From: Alloalcanivorax balearicus MACL04
GTDB taxonomy: Bacteria > Pseudomonadota > Gammaproteobacteria > Pseudomonadales > Alcanivoracaceae
Length of the DNA stretch: 64,000 bases
Assembly: GCF_025532145.1 (NCBI RefSeq)
Contig: NZ_ARXS01000003.1
Coordinates: forward strand, 1-64,000
Direction: 5' to 3'
The first letter of the stretch is position 1; each line of letters opens with the position of its first letter. The notes beneath the pieces were generated by a model. It saw nothing but the letters and a program-made list of their open reading frames with translations, was not told the DNA's origin and ran no database searches. Shown in pieces: positions 8,695 through 16,142 of the stretch. The translations under genes were made by a program, and so were the position numbers.

Positions 8695-8716
8695 AATATT
8701 GGGTATAACCCATATT
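8695..8716. promoter_or_regulatory. Imperfect palindrome upstream of aceA
   Basis: GGGT-ATA-ACCC is flanked by AATATT on the left and ATATT on the right, giving an operator-like imperfect inverted repeat about 125 bp before the aceA ATG. It overlaps a possible -35 (TTGGGT) with a TTTTTA -10 17 bp later. Isocitrate lyase genes are commonly controlled by carbon source, so a regulator site here is plausible. No regulator can be named. Nothing else is seen in 8570-8840. Confidence 0.3.
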
Positions 8717-8840
8717 GATTGTTTTTATGGGTGAGGGCCCCCTAGAATGCGCGCCATCGGTAGCCGGCGTCGGGTAGGGGCCCTTTTCCCTGCATGACCG
8801 GCGGCTTCGGTGTTCATTCTTCTATCGACAAGGATTGACC

Positions 8841-10442
8841 ATGTCACAGTACCTCAAAGAGATCGAAGCACTGAGCTCCGTGGTTGGTGCCAATAACACC
8901 TGGCACGACATCAACCCGGAATCCGCTGTTCGCATGCGCCTGCAAAACCGCTTCAAAACGCATCTGGACATCGCCAAGTACAACGCCAAGATCATGCGCG
9001 AAGACATGGCGGCCTACGATGCGGACACCTCCAAGTACACCCAGTCCCTGGGTTGCTGGCACGGTTTCATTGGTCAGCAGAAGCTGATTTCCATCAAGAA
9101 GCACTTTGGCAGCACCAAAGGCCGGTACCTGTATCTGTCCGGCTGGATGGTCGCGGCCCTGCGTTCCGAGTTCGGTCCGCTGCCGGATCAGTCCATGCAC
9201 GAGAAGACCGTGGTGGCCGACCTGATCCGCGAACTGTACACCTTCCTCAAGCAGGCCGACGCCTGGGAACTGAACCATCTGTTCCGTGCCCTGGACGACG
9301 CCAAAGCTGCTGGTGATGAGGCTAAACAGGCCGAGATCATCAGCCAGATCGACAACTTCGAAACCCACGTTGTGCCGATCATCGCCGACATCGATGCTGG
9401 CTTCGGTAACCCGGAAGCCACCTACCTGATGGCCAAGCAACTGATCGAAGCCGGTGCTTGCTGTATCCAGATCGAGAACCAGGTTTCCGACGAGAAGCAG
9501 TGTGGTCACCAGGACGGTAAAGTGACCGTTCCCCACGCCGACTTCCTGGCCAAAATCAACGCTGTGCGTTACGCCTTCCTCGAGCTGGGCGTTGACGACG
9601 GCGTGATTGTTGCCCGTACCGACTCCCTGGGCGCCGGCCTGACCAAGCAGATCGCCGTGACCAACGAGCCGGGCGACCTGGGCGACCAGTACAACGCCTT
9701 CCTGGATGGCGACATCATTGAAAGCGCCGCCGACATCAACAACGGCGACGTGGTGATCAAGTCCAACGGCAAGCTGCTCAAGCCGAAGCGTCTGGCTTCC
9801 GGCCTGTTCCAGTTCAAAGCCGGTTCCGGCATTGACCGCGTGGTTCTGGACTGTATCACCAGCCTGCAGAACGGCGCCGATCTGCTGTGGATCGAAACCG
9901 AGAAGCCGCACGTTGGCCAGATCGCGGAAATGGTTAACCGTATCCGTGAAGTGGTGCCGGACGCCAAGCTGGTTTACAACAACAGCCCGTCCTTCAACTG
10001 GACCTTGAACTTCCGTCAGCAAGTGTTCGACGCTTGGGAGAAGGAAGGCAAGGACGTGTCCGCTTACGACCGCGATCGCCTGATGAGCGCCGACTACGAC
10101 GGCACCGAGCTGGCTCAACTGGCCGACCAGTGGACCCGGAACTTCCAGCGCGATGCTTCTCGCGAAGCGGGTATCTTCCACCACCTGATCACGCTGCCGA
10201 CCTACCACACCGCTGCTCTGTCCACCGATCAGCTGGCCAAGGGTTACTTCGGCGACGAAGGCATGCTGGCCTATGTGGCTGGCGTACAGCGCCGCGAGAT
10301 CCGCGAAGGCGTTGCCACCGTGAAGCACCAGGACATGGCCGGTTCCAACATCGGTGATGACCACAAAGAGTACTTCTCCGGTGAAGCCGCGCTGAAAGCC
10401 GGTGGTAAAGACAACACCATGGGTCAGTTCGAGAACATCTAA
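8841..10442 (+). CDS. aceA: Isocitrate lyase
   Basis: Isocitrate lyase splits isocitrate to glyoxylate and succinate, the first step of the glyoxylate shunt needed for growth on acetate, fatty acids and alkanes. The start is the ATG at 8841 with AAGGA eight bases upstream, giving 533 residues. That is the long Pseudomonas-type form rather than the ~430 aa enterobacterial form. The catalytic-loop motif KQCGH is visible near residue 220, along with the metal/substrate motif DIDAGFGN and the C-terminal HLITLPTYHTAAL segment. The gene is monocistronic and ends in a strong terminator. Codon use is that of a highly expressed gene (few rare codons). Confidence 0.97.
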   Translation: MSQYLKEIEALSSVVGANNTWHDINPESAVRMRLQNRFKTHLDIAKYNAKIMREDMAAYDADTSKYTQSLGCWHGFIGQQKLISIKKHFGSTKGRYLYLSGWMVAALRSEFGPLPDQSMHEKTVVADLIRELYTFLKQADAWELNHLFRALDDAKAAGDEAKQAEIISQIDNFETHVVPIIADIDAGFGNPEATYLMAKQLIEAGACCIQIENQVSDEKQCGHQDGKVTVPHADFLAKINAVRYAFLELGVDDGVIVARTDSLGAGLTKQIAVTNEPGDLGDQYNAFLDGDIIESAADINNGDVVIKSNGKLLKPKRLASGLFQFKAGSGIDRVVLDCITSLQNGADLLWIETEKPHVGQIAEMVNRIREVVPDAKLVYNNSPSFNWTLNFRQQVFDAWEKEGKDVSAYDRDRLMSADYDGTELAQLADQWTRNFQRDASREAGIFHHLITLPTYHTAALSTDQLAKGYFGDEGMLAYVAGVQRREIREGVATVKHQDMAGSNIGDDHKEYFSGEAALKAGGKDNTMGQFENI

Positions 10443-10470
10443 GTCTCGATCTTACTCAGGTAAGTCTGGA

Positions 10471-10502
10471 AAAGGCGGGCCCCTCGGGCCCGCCTTTTTT
10501 TG
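10471..10502 (+). terminator. Rho-independent terminator of aceA
   Basis: AAAGGCGGGCCC and GGGCCCGCCTTT pair perfectly around a CTC loop and are followed by a T-run. It is 28 bp after the aceA stop. This is a textbook intrinsic terminator. Confidence 0.95.
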
Positions 10503-10524
10503 TTTGACAGAATTTTCCACAGAC

Positions 10525-10575
10525 CGTGCCACGAAGCTCCCACAGCAGCCTTGTAGCTACCTCTGAATTCATGTC
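10525..10575. repeat. Degenerate single REP-like unit
   Basis: Read on the minus strand this stretch gives GAATTCAGAG, then GCTAC, GCTGCTGTGGGAGCTTCGT. That matches the order of blocks in the complete REP-like units at 14345 and 37510, with several changes. It occupies the 310-bp gap between aceA and the acyl-CoA ligase, which otherwise holds only the terminator and no gene. Confidence 0.5.
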
Positions 10576-10752
10576 TCGTGCTCCTGCCCGATGACCCTTT
10601 TCGTCAATGGATCTGGCGTGATCCGCGATTGTCCCGGCCCGCTCCCCGGGCGGATGATGCTGAAACCCTCATAAAAGCGTGGGCACGCGCCCGCGATATC
10701 AGAACAACAACACCCGCCCCCGGCTTTGGGGCATGAAGAACGGAGAGCCGAG

Positions 10753-12309
10753 ATGCAAGACGCTCACGATGTTGGTCTGACGCTGGGCACGCTCGTCCTG
10801 CGTACGCTGGCACGTTATCCGGACCGCACCGCCTTCACCTGGGAAGGCGGGGAACTCAGCTATCGCGGTGCCGCCGATCTGATCGGCCGCCTGCAGAAAG
10901 TCTTTCTGAGCCACGGCCTGCAGCGTGGCGACCGGGTCGCCGTGCTCAGCGCCAACCGGGCCGATGGCTGGTGCGCAGGGGTCGCGGCGCAGCTATGTGG
11001 TGCGGCCACCACCGCGTTGCATCCCAAGGGGGCGTTATCCGATCACCAGTTCCAACTGGAGGACTGTGATGCCGCTTTCCTGGTGGCGGACGCTGAAGCG
11101 TTCGGTGACGTCGGCGCGGCGTTGTCGGCCCGGCCGGGGATGACCACTTTTACCCTGACGGCGGCGGAGTACGGCGTCGACCTGAGTCGGGCCGTGGAGC
11201 AGGCCGGTACGGCGACGGCTCGTGATCTGGCCCACGCCAGTGACATCGCCACCCTGAACTACACCGGCGGCACCACCGGGCGCTCCAAGGGCGCTTTCCG
11301 TCGCCATCAGGCGCTGGTGGCTTCCGCCGTGGCGATCCTGGCGGATTTCGAGCTGCCGCGCCGGCCCTATTATCTGGCGGTGGCACCAGTCAGCCATGTG
11401 TCCGGCACCAAGGTGCTGCCGACGCTGATGCGGGGCGGCTGTGTGCATTTAATGCATGGCTTCGATACCGGCGAAGTGTTGGCGGCGATCGAGCGGCGGC
11501 GGATCAATTTCACCTTGATGGTGCCGACCATGCTCTACAGCCTGCTGGACGATGCCCGCTTGGCGAATACTGATCTTTCGTCTCTGGAGCTGTTGCTGTA
11601 TGGCGCCTCACCCATGTCACCGACCCGGCTGGCCGAAGGCATGGACCGGATCGGGCCGGTGTTCGCGCAACTGTTTGGCCAGACCGAATGTTATCCGATC
11701 ACCTATCTGCCAAAGGAAGACCATGACCCCGCCCATCCGCAGTGGCTGGCGTCCTGCGGCTTCCCCGTTTCCTCCAATCGTATCGCTCTGCTGGACGACG
11801 AGGGCCATGCCGTGCCGTTTGGCGAGGCGGGGGAAATCTGCGTGCGCGGTCCGTCGATGATGGAAGGGTACTGGAACCAGCCGGAGCAGACCGAGGAAGC
11901 GATGCAATTCGGCTGGCTGCATACCGGTGATGTGGCGAGGGCGGATGAACAGGGCCGGCTGTATATCGTGGACCGCAAGAAGGACATGATCGTGACCGGT
12001 GGTTTCAACGTCTACACCCGCGCGGTGGAGGATGTGCTCAGCGCTCATCCGGCGGTGGCCATGGCGGCGGTGATCGGCGTGCCGGATCCGCGCTGGGGCG
12101 AAGCGGTCACCGCCGTCGTGGTTTGCCACCCGGGAGAGCAGGTACCGGCGCGGACCCTGATCCAGCAGGTCAAGGATTTGAAAGGCGCCGCCCACGCACC
12201 GAAAAAGCTCGAATTCGTCGATGCCCTGCCACTGACCAGCCTGGGCAAAATCGACAAGAAAGCACTGCGGGCCCGTTACTGGGCCGGCCAGAGCCGACAG
12301 ATAGGATGA
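10753..12309 (+). CDS. AMP-binding acyl-CoA synthetase (adenylate-forming ligase)
   Basis: The ATG at 10753 is preceded by GGAG at good spacing; the product is 518 residues. Enzymes of this class activate a carboxylic acid with ATP and attach it to CoA. The P-loop-like motif reads YTGGTTGRSKG near residue 175, where the usual YTSGTTG has Gly for Ser. The core motif is GQTECYPITYLPKEDHD, and hinge and A8 motifs are TGDVARADEQGRLYIVDRKK. The catalytic lysine segment SLGKIDKKALR is at the C-terminus. The stop overlaps the next gene by 4 bp (ATGA), so it is co-expressed with a nitronate monooxygenase. The substrate cannot be read; an aromatic or medium/long-chain acid is likely. Confidence 0.88.
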   Translation: MQDAHDVGLTLGTLVLRTLARYPDRTAFTWEGGELSYRGAADLIGRLQKVFLSHGLQRGDRVAVLSANRADGWCAGVAAQLCGAATTALHPKGALSDHQFQLEDCDAAFLVADAEAFGDVGAALSARPGMTTFTLTAAEYGVDLSRAVEQAGTATARDLAHASDIATLNYTGGTTGRSKGAFRRHQALVASAVAILADFELPRRPYYLAVAPVSHVSGTKVLPTLMRGGCVHLMHGFDTGEVLAAIERRRINFTLMVPTMLYSLLDDARLANTDLSSLELLLYGASPMSPTRLAEGMDRIGPVFAQLFGQTECYPITYLPKEDHDPAHPQWLASCGFPVSSNRIALLDDEGHAVPFGEAGEICVRGPSMMEGYWNQPEQTEEAMQFGWLHTGDVARADEQGRLYIVDRKKDMIVTGGFNVYTRAVEDVLSAHPAVAMAAVIGVPDPRWGEAVTAVVVCHPGEQVPARTLIQQVKDLKGAAHAPKKLEFVDALPLTSLGKIDKKALRARYWAGQSRQIG

Positions 12310-13295
12310 GCAGCGTGATGCGAAACAAGGCCATGAGATTACCGCCTTCTCTTGCGCGCCGGCTGCGTTTGCCGCTGATCGCCGCGCCCATGTTCCGGGT
12401 CTCCGGGCCGGAGCTGGTGATCGCCGCTTGCCGCCAGGGGGTGATCGGTTCGTTTCCCACCGCCAACTGCCGCACGGTGGAAGAGTACGACCGCTGGTTG
12501 AGTGAAATCAGCGCCGCGCTGACGCCTGAAGACGCGCCGTTCTGTCCCAACCTGATCATGCGACGGCGGAGCCTGAAGGAAGAGTTGGCCTGCCTGCTGA
12601 AACACAAGGTGGAAATGGTGATCACCAGCGTCGGCGCGCCGGAGCCGGTGATCGCGCCGCTGCACGACATCGGCTGTCTGGTGTTCGCCGATGTGGCCAA
12701 TGTCCGCCACGCGGAGAAGGCCATCGCCGCCGGCGCCGACGGCCTGATTCTGCTTACCGCCGGTGCCGGCGGCCAGACCGGCTGGGCCAATGGCTTCGCT
12801 TTCGCGCGAGCGGTGCGGACCTTGTTCGATGGCCCCATCGTGATGGCCGGAGGCATCAGCGACGGCCAGGCGCTGTGGGCGGCCCAGGCCCTGGGCTGTG
12901 ATCTGGGCTATATGGGCACCAAATTCATCGCCACCCGGGAAAGCCTGGCGGCGGACGGCTACAAACAAATGCTGGTCGATTCCCGGCTGGATGACATCAT
13001 GCTCAGCCGTGCCTTCACCGGTCTGGAGACCAATACGCTTAGGCCGTCGGTGATCGCCGCCGGTCTTGATCCGGATGATCTGCCCACGGATATGACCGAG
13101 CAGCGCGCCGCGGCTTTATACGGCGGCGGTTCCGGACATTCCGGGCCGAAACGCTGGGTGGACGTATGGAGTGCCGGGCATTCGGTATCCGGCGTCAGCG
13201 AAGTGCCGTCGGTGGCGGCGCTGGTGGCCCGAACCGCTGCTGAATATGAGCGGGCCCGTGCGGAAACCGGGGCTATGCTGCAAGCGCCGTTCTGA
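12306..13295 (+). CDS. Nitronate monooxygenase family protein
   Basis: This FMN-dependent TIM-barrel enzyme of the 2-nitropropane dioxygenase family is 329 residues from the ATG at 12306, which overlaps the upstream ligase stop (ATGA). Visible motifs include LIAAPMFRVSG at the N-terminus, the FMN-binding GADGLILLTAGAGGQTGW block and IVMAGGISDGQALWAAQALGCDLGYMGTKF. Such enzymes oxidise nitronates, but many relatives have other, uncharacterised flavin chemistry. Coupling to an acyl-CoA ligase suggests a shared catabolic route, possibly detoxification of a nitroacid or an enoyl reductase-type step. That part is inference. Confidence 0.88.
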   Translation: MSSVMRNKAMRLPPSLARRLRLPLIAAPMFRVSGPELVIAACRQGVIGSFPTANCRTVEEYDRWLSEISAALTPEDAPFCPNLIMRRRSLKEELACLLKHKVEMVITSVGAPEPVIAPLHDIGCLVFADVANVRHAEKAIAAGADGLILLTAGAGGQTGWANGFAFARAVRTLFDGPIVMAGGISDGQALWAAQALGCDLGYMGTKFIATRESLAADGYKQMLVDSRLDDIMLSRAFTGLETNTLRPSVIAAGLDPDDLPTDMTEQRAAALYGGGSGHSGPKRWVDVWSAGHSVSGVSEVPSVAALVARTAAEYERARAETGAMLQAPF

Positions 13296-13404
13296 TTCGA
13301 CGGACGCCGCCGTATTTCATTTTCCTGCGATCATTGCCGCTCATTCTGGTACCTTTTCAGGATTTCCTGATTAATGAATGGAAGCCTCAGCAGACGGAGT
13401 AGTA

Positions 13405-13971
13405 ATGAACATTGCGGTGTTTTGCGGTTCCAGTTCCGGTGTCGATCCCATCTATGAACAACAGGCGCGGGCGCTGGCCCGGGCGCTGGTGGCGCAGGGC
13501 CATGGCCTGGTCTACGGCGGCGGTCGGGTTGGACTGATGGGCGTGATCGCCGATGCGGTCCTGGAGGCCGGCGGCGAGGTTATCGGGGTGATTCCCCAGG
13601 CGCTCAAGGATCGGGAGATTCAGCACACCGGGGTTACCGAATTGCACGTGGTGGAAGACATGCACCAGCGCAAGGCGATGATGGCGGAGCTGGCGGATGG
13701 TTTCATCGCCATGCCCGGTGGTGCCGGTACCCTGGAAGAGATCTTCGAGGTATGGACCTGGGCGCAGTTGGGCTACCATCACAAGCCCTGTGGTTTTTTC
13801 AACGTGATCGGCTATTACGACGGCTTGATCGGTTTTCTGGAACACATGGTGGACCAGGGTTTCATGAAGCCCGCTTATCGGGAAATGCTTACCGTGGACG
13901 CGGATCCCAGGGCGCTGGTGGCGGCGTTCGCCGATTACCAGGCGCCGGTGGCGAAATGGGAGAAGGGGTAA
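13405..13971 (+). CDS. LOG family protein (nucleoside 5'-monophosphate phosphoribohydrolase)
   Basis: I start at 13405 (MNIAVFCGSSSG), which has GGAG just upstream; an in-frame ATG at 13378 is less likely. The 188-residue product has the LOG Rossmann-like fold with the nucleotide-binding motif YGGGRVGLMG and the signature PGGAGTLEE. The family cleaves nucleoside monophosphates to a free base and ribose 5-phosphate. In plants and some bacteria this activates cytokinins. It is one of three LOG-type genes in this window (see 48213 and 59610). Confidence 0.92.
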   Translation: MNIAVFCGSSSGVDPIYEQQARALARALVAQGHGLVYGGGRVGLMGVIADAVLEAGGEVIGVIPQALKDREIQHTGVTELHVVEDMHQRKAMMAELADGFIAMPGGAGTLEEIFEVWTWAQLGYHHKPCGFFNVIGYYDGLIGFLEHMVDQGFMKPAYREMLTVDADPRALVAAFADYQAPVAKWEKG

Positions 13972-14009
13972 GCAGTGTTGAAACCACAACCTGATCAGGA
14001 GACGTGCCC

Positions 14010-14306
14010 ATGATGGCGGTGCTCACCGGCGGTTTGATCATCATATGGCTGGCGCTCTCCGCCGGCCGGACCTTGCTGGACTATCTGCATGTGGAACTGC
14101 ATCGGCCCGCGGCCATCGCCGCGCCGTTGCTGTTGGCGGTGTTGGAGTCGGTGCTGTTCCTGTGCCAGGTGCCCCGCACCTCCCTGTTGCCGGAATCCGG
14201 AGCGACCCTGGCCTTGTCGCTGCTGCTGGCGCTGACCTGGGGTATTAATGGTACGGTGGCGGTGAAGGTGGTAAAAGCCGGAAGTCAGGCGTCGGGCGTT
14301 CAATAA
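14010..14306 (+). CDS. Small hypothetical membrane protein
   Basis: This is a 98-residue protein with CAGGAGA about nine bases before the ATG at 14010. A second ATG at 14013 is also possible. It has hydrophobic segments at about residues 5-20, 33-52 and 63-80, so probably three membrane helices. It starts 38 bp after the LOG gene and is probably co-transcribed. I recognise no family. Confidence 0.65.
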   Translation: MMAVLTGGLIIIWLALSAGRTLLDYLHVELHRPAAIAAPLLLAVLESVLFLCQVPRTSLLPESGATLALSLLLALTWGINGTVAVKVVKAGSQASGVQ

Positions 14307-14344
14307 AGAAATACGGATTGCCGATGTGGCCTTCAAGACAAGAA

Positions 14345-14457
14345 TTCAGAGCTGACGAAGCCGCTGTGGGAGCTTGCCTGCAAGCGAATGGACTCGGGCC
14401 CTGAATTCGAGAATTCGCTTGCAGGCAAGCTCCCACAGCGGCTTCGTCAGCTCTGAA
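14345..14457. repeat. REP-like palindrome with perfect 45-bp arms
   Basis: The left arm 14345-14389 and right arm 14413-14457 are exact reverse complements over 45 bp, separated by 23 nt. Each arm holds TTCAGAGCTGACGAAG, then GCCGCTGTGGGAGC, then TTGCCTGCAAGCGAAT. The right arm runs into the 3' end of the minus-strand PLD gene and contains its stop codon. Transcripts from either side could fold here and terminate or be stabilised. It is the cleanest member of a family dispersed through the window. Confidence 0.92.
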
Positions 14458-15889
14458 ACCAGCCGGTGAACTCCATGATCCGGTACAGCGCCATACGCCA
14501 ATACGACGTGTCCTCGTAGGCCTCATAGGGCAGGCTGAACAACCTGTCGCCCGGGTTACTCCAACGTCTCTCGAATGTGGCCCGGGCACGGCTGATGACC
14601 TCATCTTCGGCTCCGGCCACCCATTCCACGCTGGTTTCCAGATTCAAATTATCCAGGTTGCGCCGGGTGTAGTTGGCGGACCCGAGGATCAGCCGCGCCG
14701 GGCGGTCGCTGTCCGCCGCCGGAAAGCGCAGCAGCATCTTGGTATGGCATTGTTCTCCGGTGGTGGCGCACCAGCGCACCGCGACGCCGGCGTCGTGCAG
14801 CTCCCAGGCCACCTGCCGGTTGGGCACGCCATTTTTCTCGCGGCCGAAGGCATCCTTGTTCGGGTCCAGCAGCAGGCGCACCCGGACACCTCGCCGTTGC
14901 GCCTCGGCCAGGGCTTTCACCAGCGGGCGGTGGGAAAGATAAAACACACCGACATCCAACTGTTCGCCCTGGCGCGCTTCGTTCACGGTGGCCAGCAGGG
15001 CATCGCGGATGGCGCCCTCAGTGAGCAGGCGCAAATGGGGCAGGGCGTCGCCGCCGGTTTCGGAGGGCGGGGCCGCCGGCCAGTCCTCGCCCACCGCGGC
15101 GCCGGACCAGCGTGCCACCGCCAGTTCCGAGTGCAGGACATCGAGCGCCGCCGGGCCGCTGAAGCGCAGGGCAATGTTGGAGTGCGCGCTGCTGGCGTCG
15201 TGGGCGTTGGCCGAGGTGACCAGCGCGGTCCAGTCGTCGCCTTCGTCCACCACCAGGGTCTTGCGGTGATTGGCCTTGAAGTTGAGCAGGCTCAGATAGG
15301 TTCTCAACGTGACCTCGTCGCCGCCGGTGGGATTGGGCAGCCAACCGGTGCCAGCGCTATTGCCGAACCACTGACAACACACCCGCCAGAGCGCCGACCA
15401 ACTCGGGTTGGAATCGCGCAGACGGGGCAAGGCGGTGAAGACCACCGGAATGCCGGCCTGACGCAAACGCTCCAGCTGCGGCGCCCTGACACCGCCGTAG
15501 AGAGTGTTGAAGGGATCGGTGATGACCAGCATGCGCAGCCCGGGCACCGCTGCATGACGAGCCAGCAGCGCTGCGGTGAGCTGTTCGCTGAGCGGCCGAT
15601 GGGCGCTGCCGCTGTCGCCGGCGAAGGTGTTGAACAGGAACATATCCACCACCACCAGCTTCCTGGCCTGGCCGATCAGGCGAAAATACTCGTCGAAAAT
15701 GGCCTGATCGAAATGGCGGTCACTCTGCTCATCGCTCCAGGTGTCGTCCACCAGCAGCGCCACCTGATGGGCGGAACGCGGCGGCCCGGCTTCGCCAACG
15801 CCCTCCGGTAGGGGCTTGTAGCGTTGCCAGATGGCTATCGCGATGAGTAGTACCAGCACCGTGAGCAGTGCTTTTTTCCATGGCTTCAT
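14447..15889 (-). CDS. Phospholipase D-like (cardiolipin synthase-type) membrane-anchored protein
   Basis: I choose the ATG at 15889 because AGGACA precedes it and it opens on an N-terminal membrane anchor (KKALLTVLVLLIAIAIW). The product is 480 residues. The first HKD motif is intact (H208, K210, D215 in NHRKTLVVD, with TSANAHD after it). The second is HTK at 382-384 with GSANYTRRNLDNLN following, but the usual Asp five residues after Lys is replaced by Phe. HKD enzymes transfer phosphatidyl groups or cleave phosphodiesters; the likely site is the periplasmic face. The last three codons and stop lie in a REP-like repeat arm, so the C-terminus may have been altered by that insertion. Confidence 0.82.
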   Translation of the reverse strand: MKPWKKALLTVLVLLIAIAIWQRYKPLPEGVGEAGPPRSAHQVALLVDDTWSDEQSDRHFDQAIFDEYFRLIGQARKLVVVDMFLFNTFAGDSGSAHRPLSEQLTAALLARHAAVPGLRMLVITDPFNTLYGGVRAPQLERLRQAGIPVVFTALPRLRDSNPSWSALWRVCCQWFGNSAGTGWLPNPTGGDEVTLRTYLSLLNFKANHRKTLVVDEGDDWTALVTSANAHDASSAHSNIALRFSGPAALDVLHSELAVARWSGAAVGEDWPAAPPSETGGDALPHLRLLTEGAIRDALLATVNEARQGEQLDVGVFYLSHRPLVKALAEAQRRGVRVRLLLDPNKDAFGREKNGVPNRQVAWELHDAGVAVRWCATTGEQCHTKMLLRFPAADSDRPARLILGSANYTRRNLDNLNLETSVEWVAGAEDEVISRARATFERRWSNPGDRLFSLPYEAYEDTSYWRMALYRIMEFTGWFQS

Positions 15890-16142
15890 AGTGTGTCCTG
15901 TCACAAGCAGAGAGCAGCCAGACCGGGGCCAACCGCTGATATTCACGGGGGCGCGGCGGTTGGTCAAGGCGGACGGCGTTATTCGACAGTGCAAGGGATA
16001 ATGGCACCTTGGTACATGTTGTGAAAAAAATGACGGTTTGGTTAACGCTCCGATAACCGCCAACCAACAGTGTTTTCTCCTCCGTTGGGATAACAATCGG
16101 GGAAAACCCGGCATCGGCCGGGATTGAAAACGGAGAATAATA

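Noticed and set aside
8844-10364. A 506-codon open frame antisense to aceA
   Set aside because: It is an antisense artefact caused by biased third positions in a highly expressed gene; the sequence is Val/Gly/His-rich without domains.
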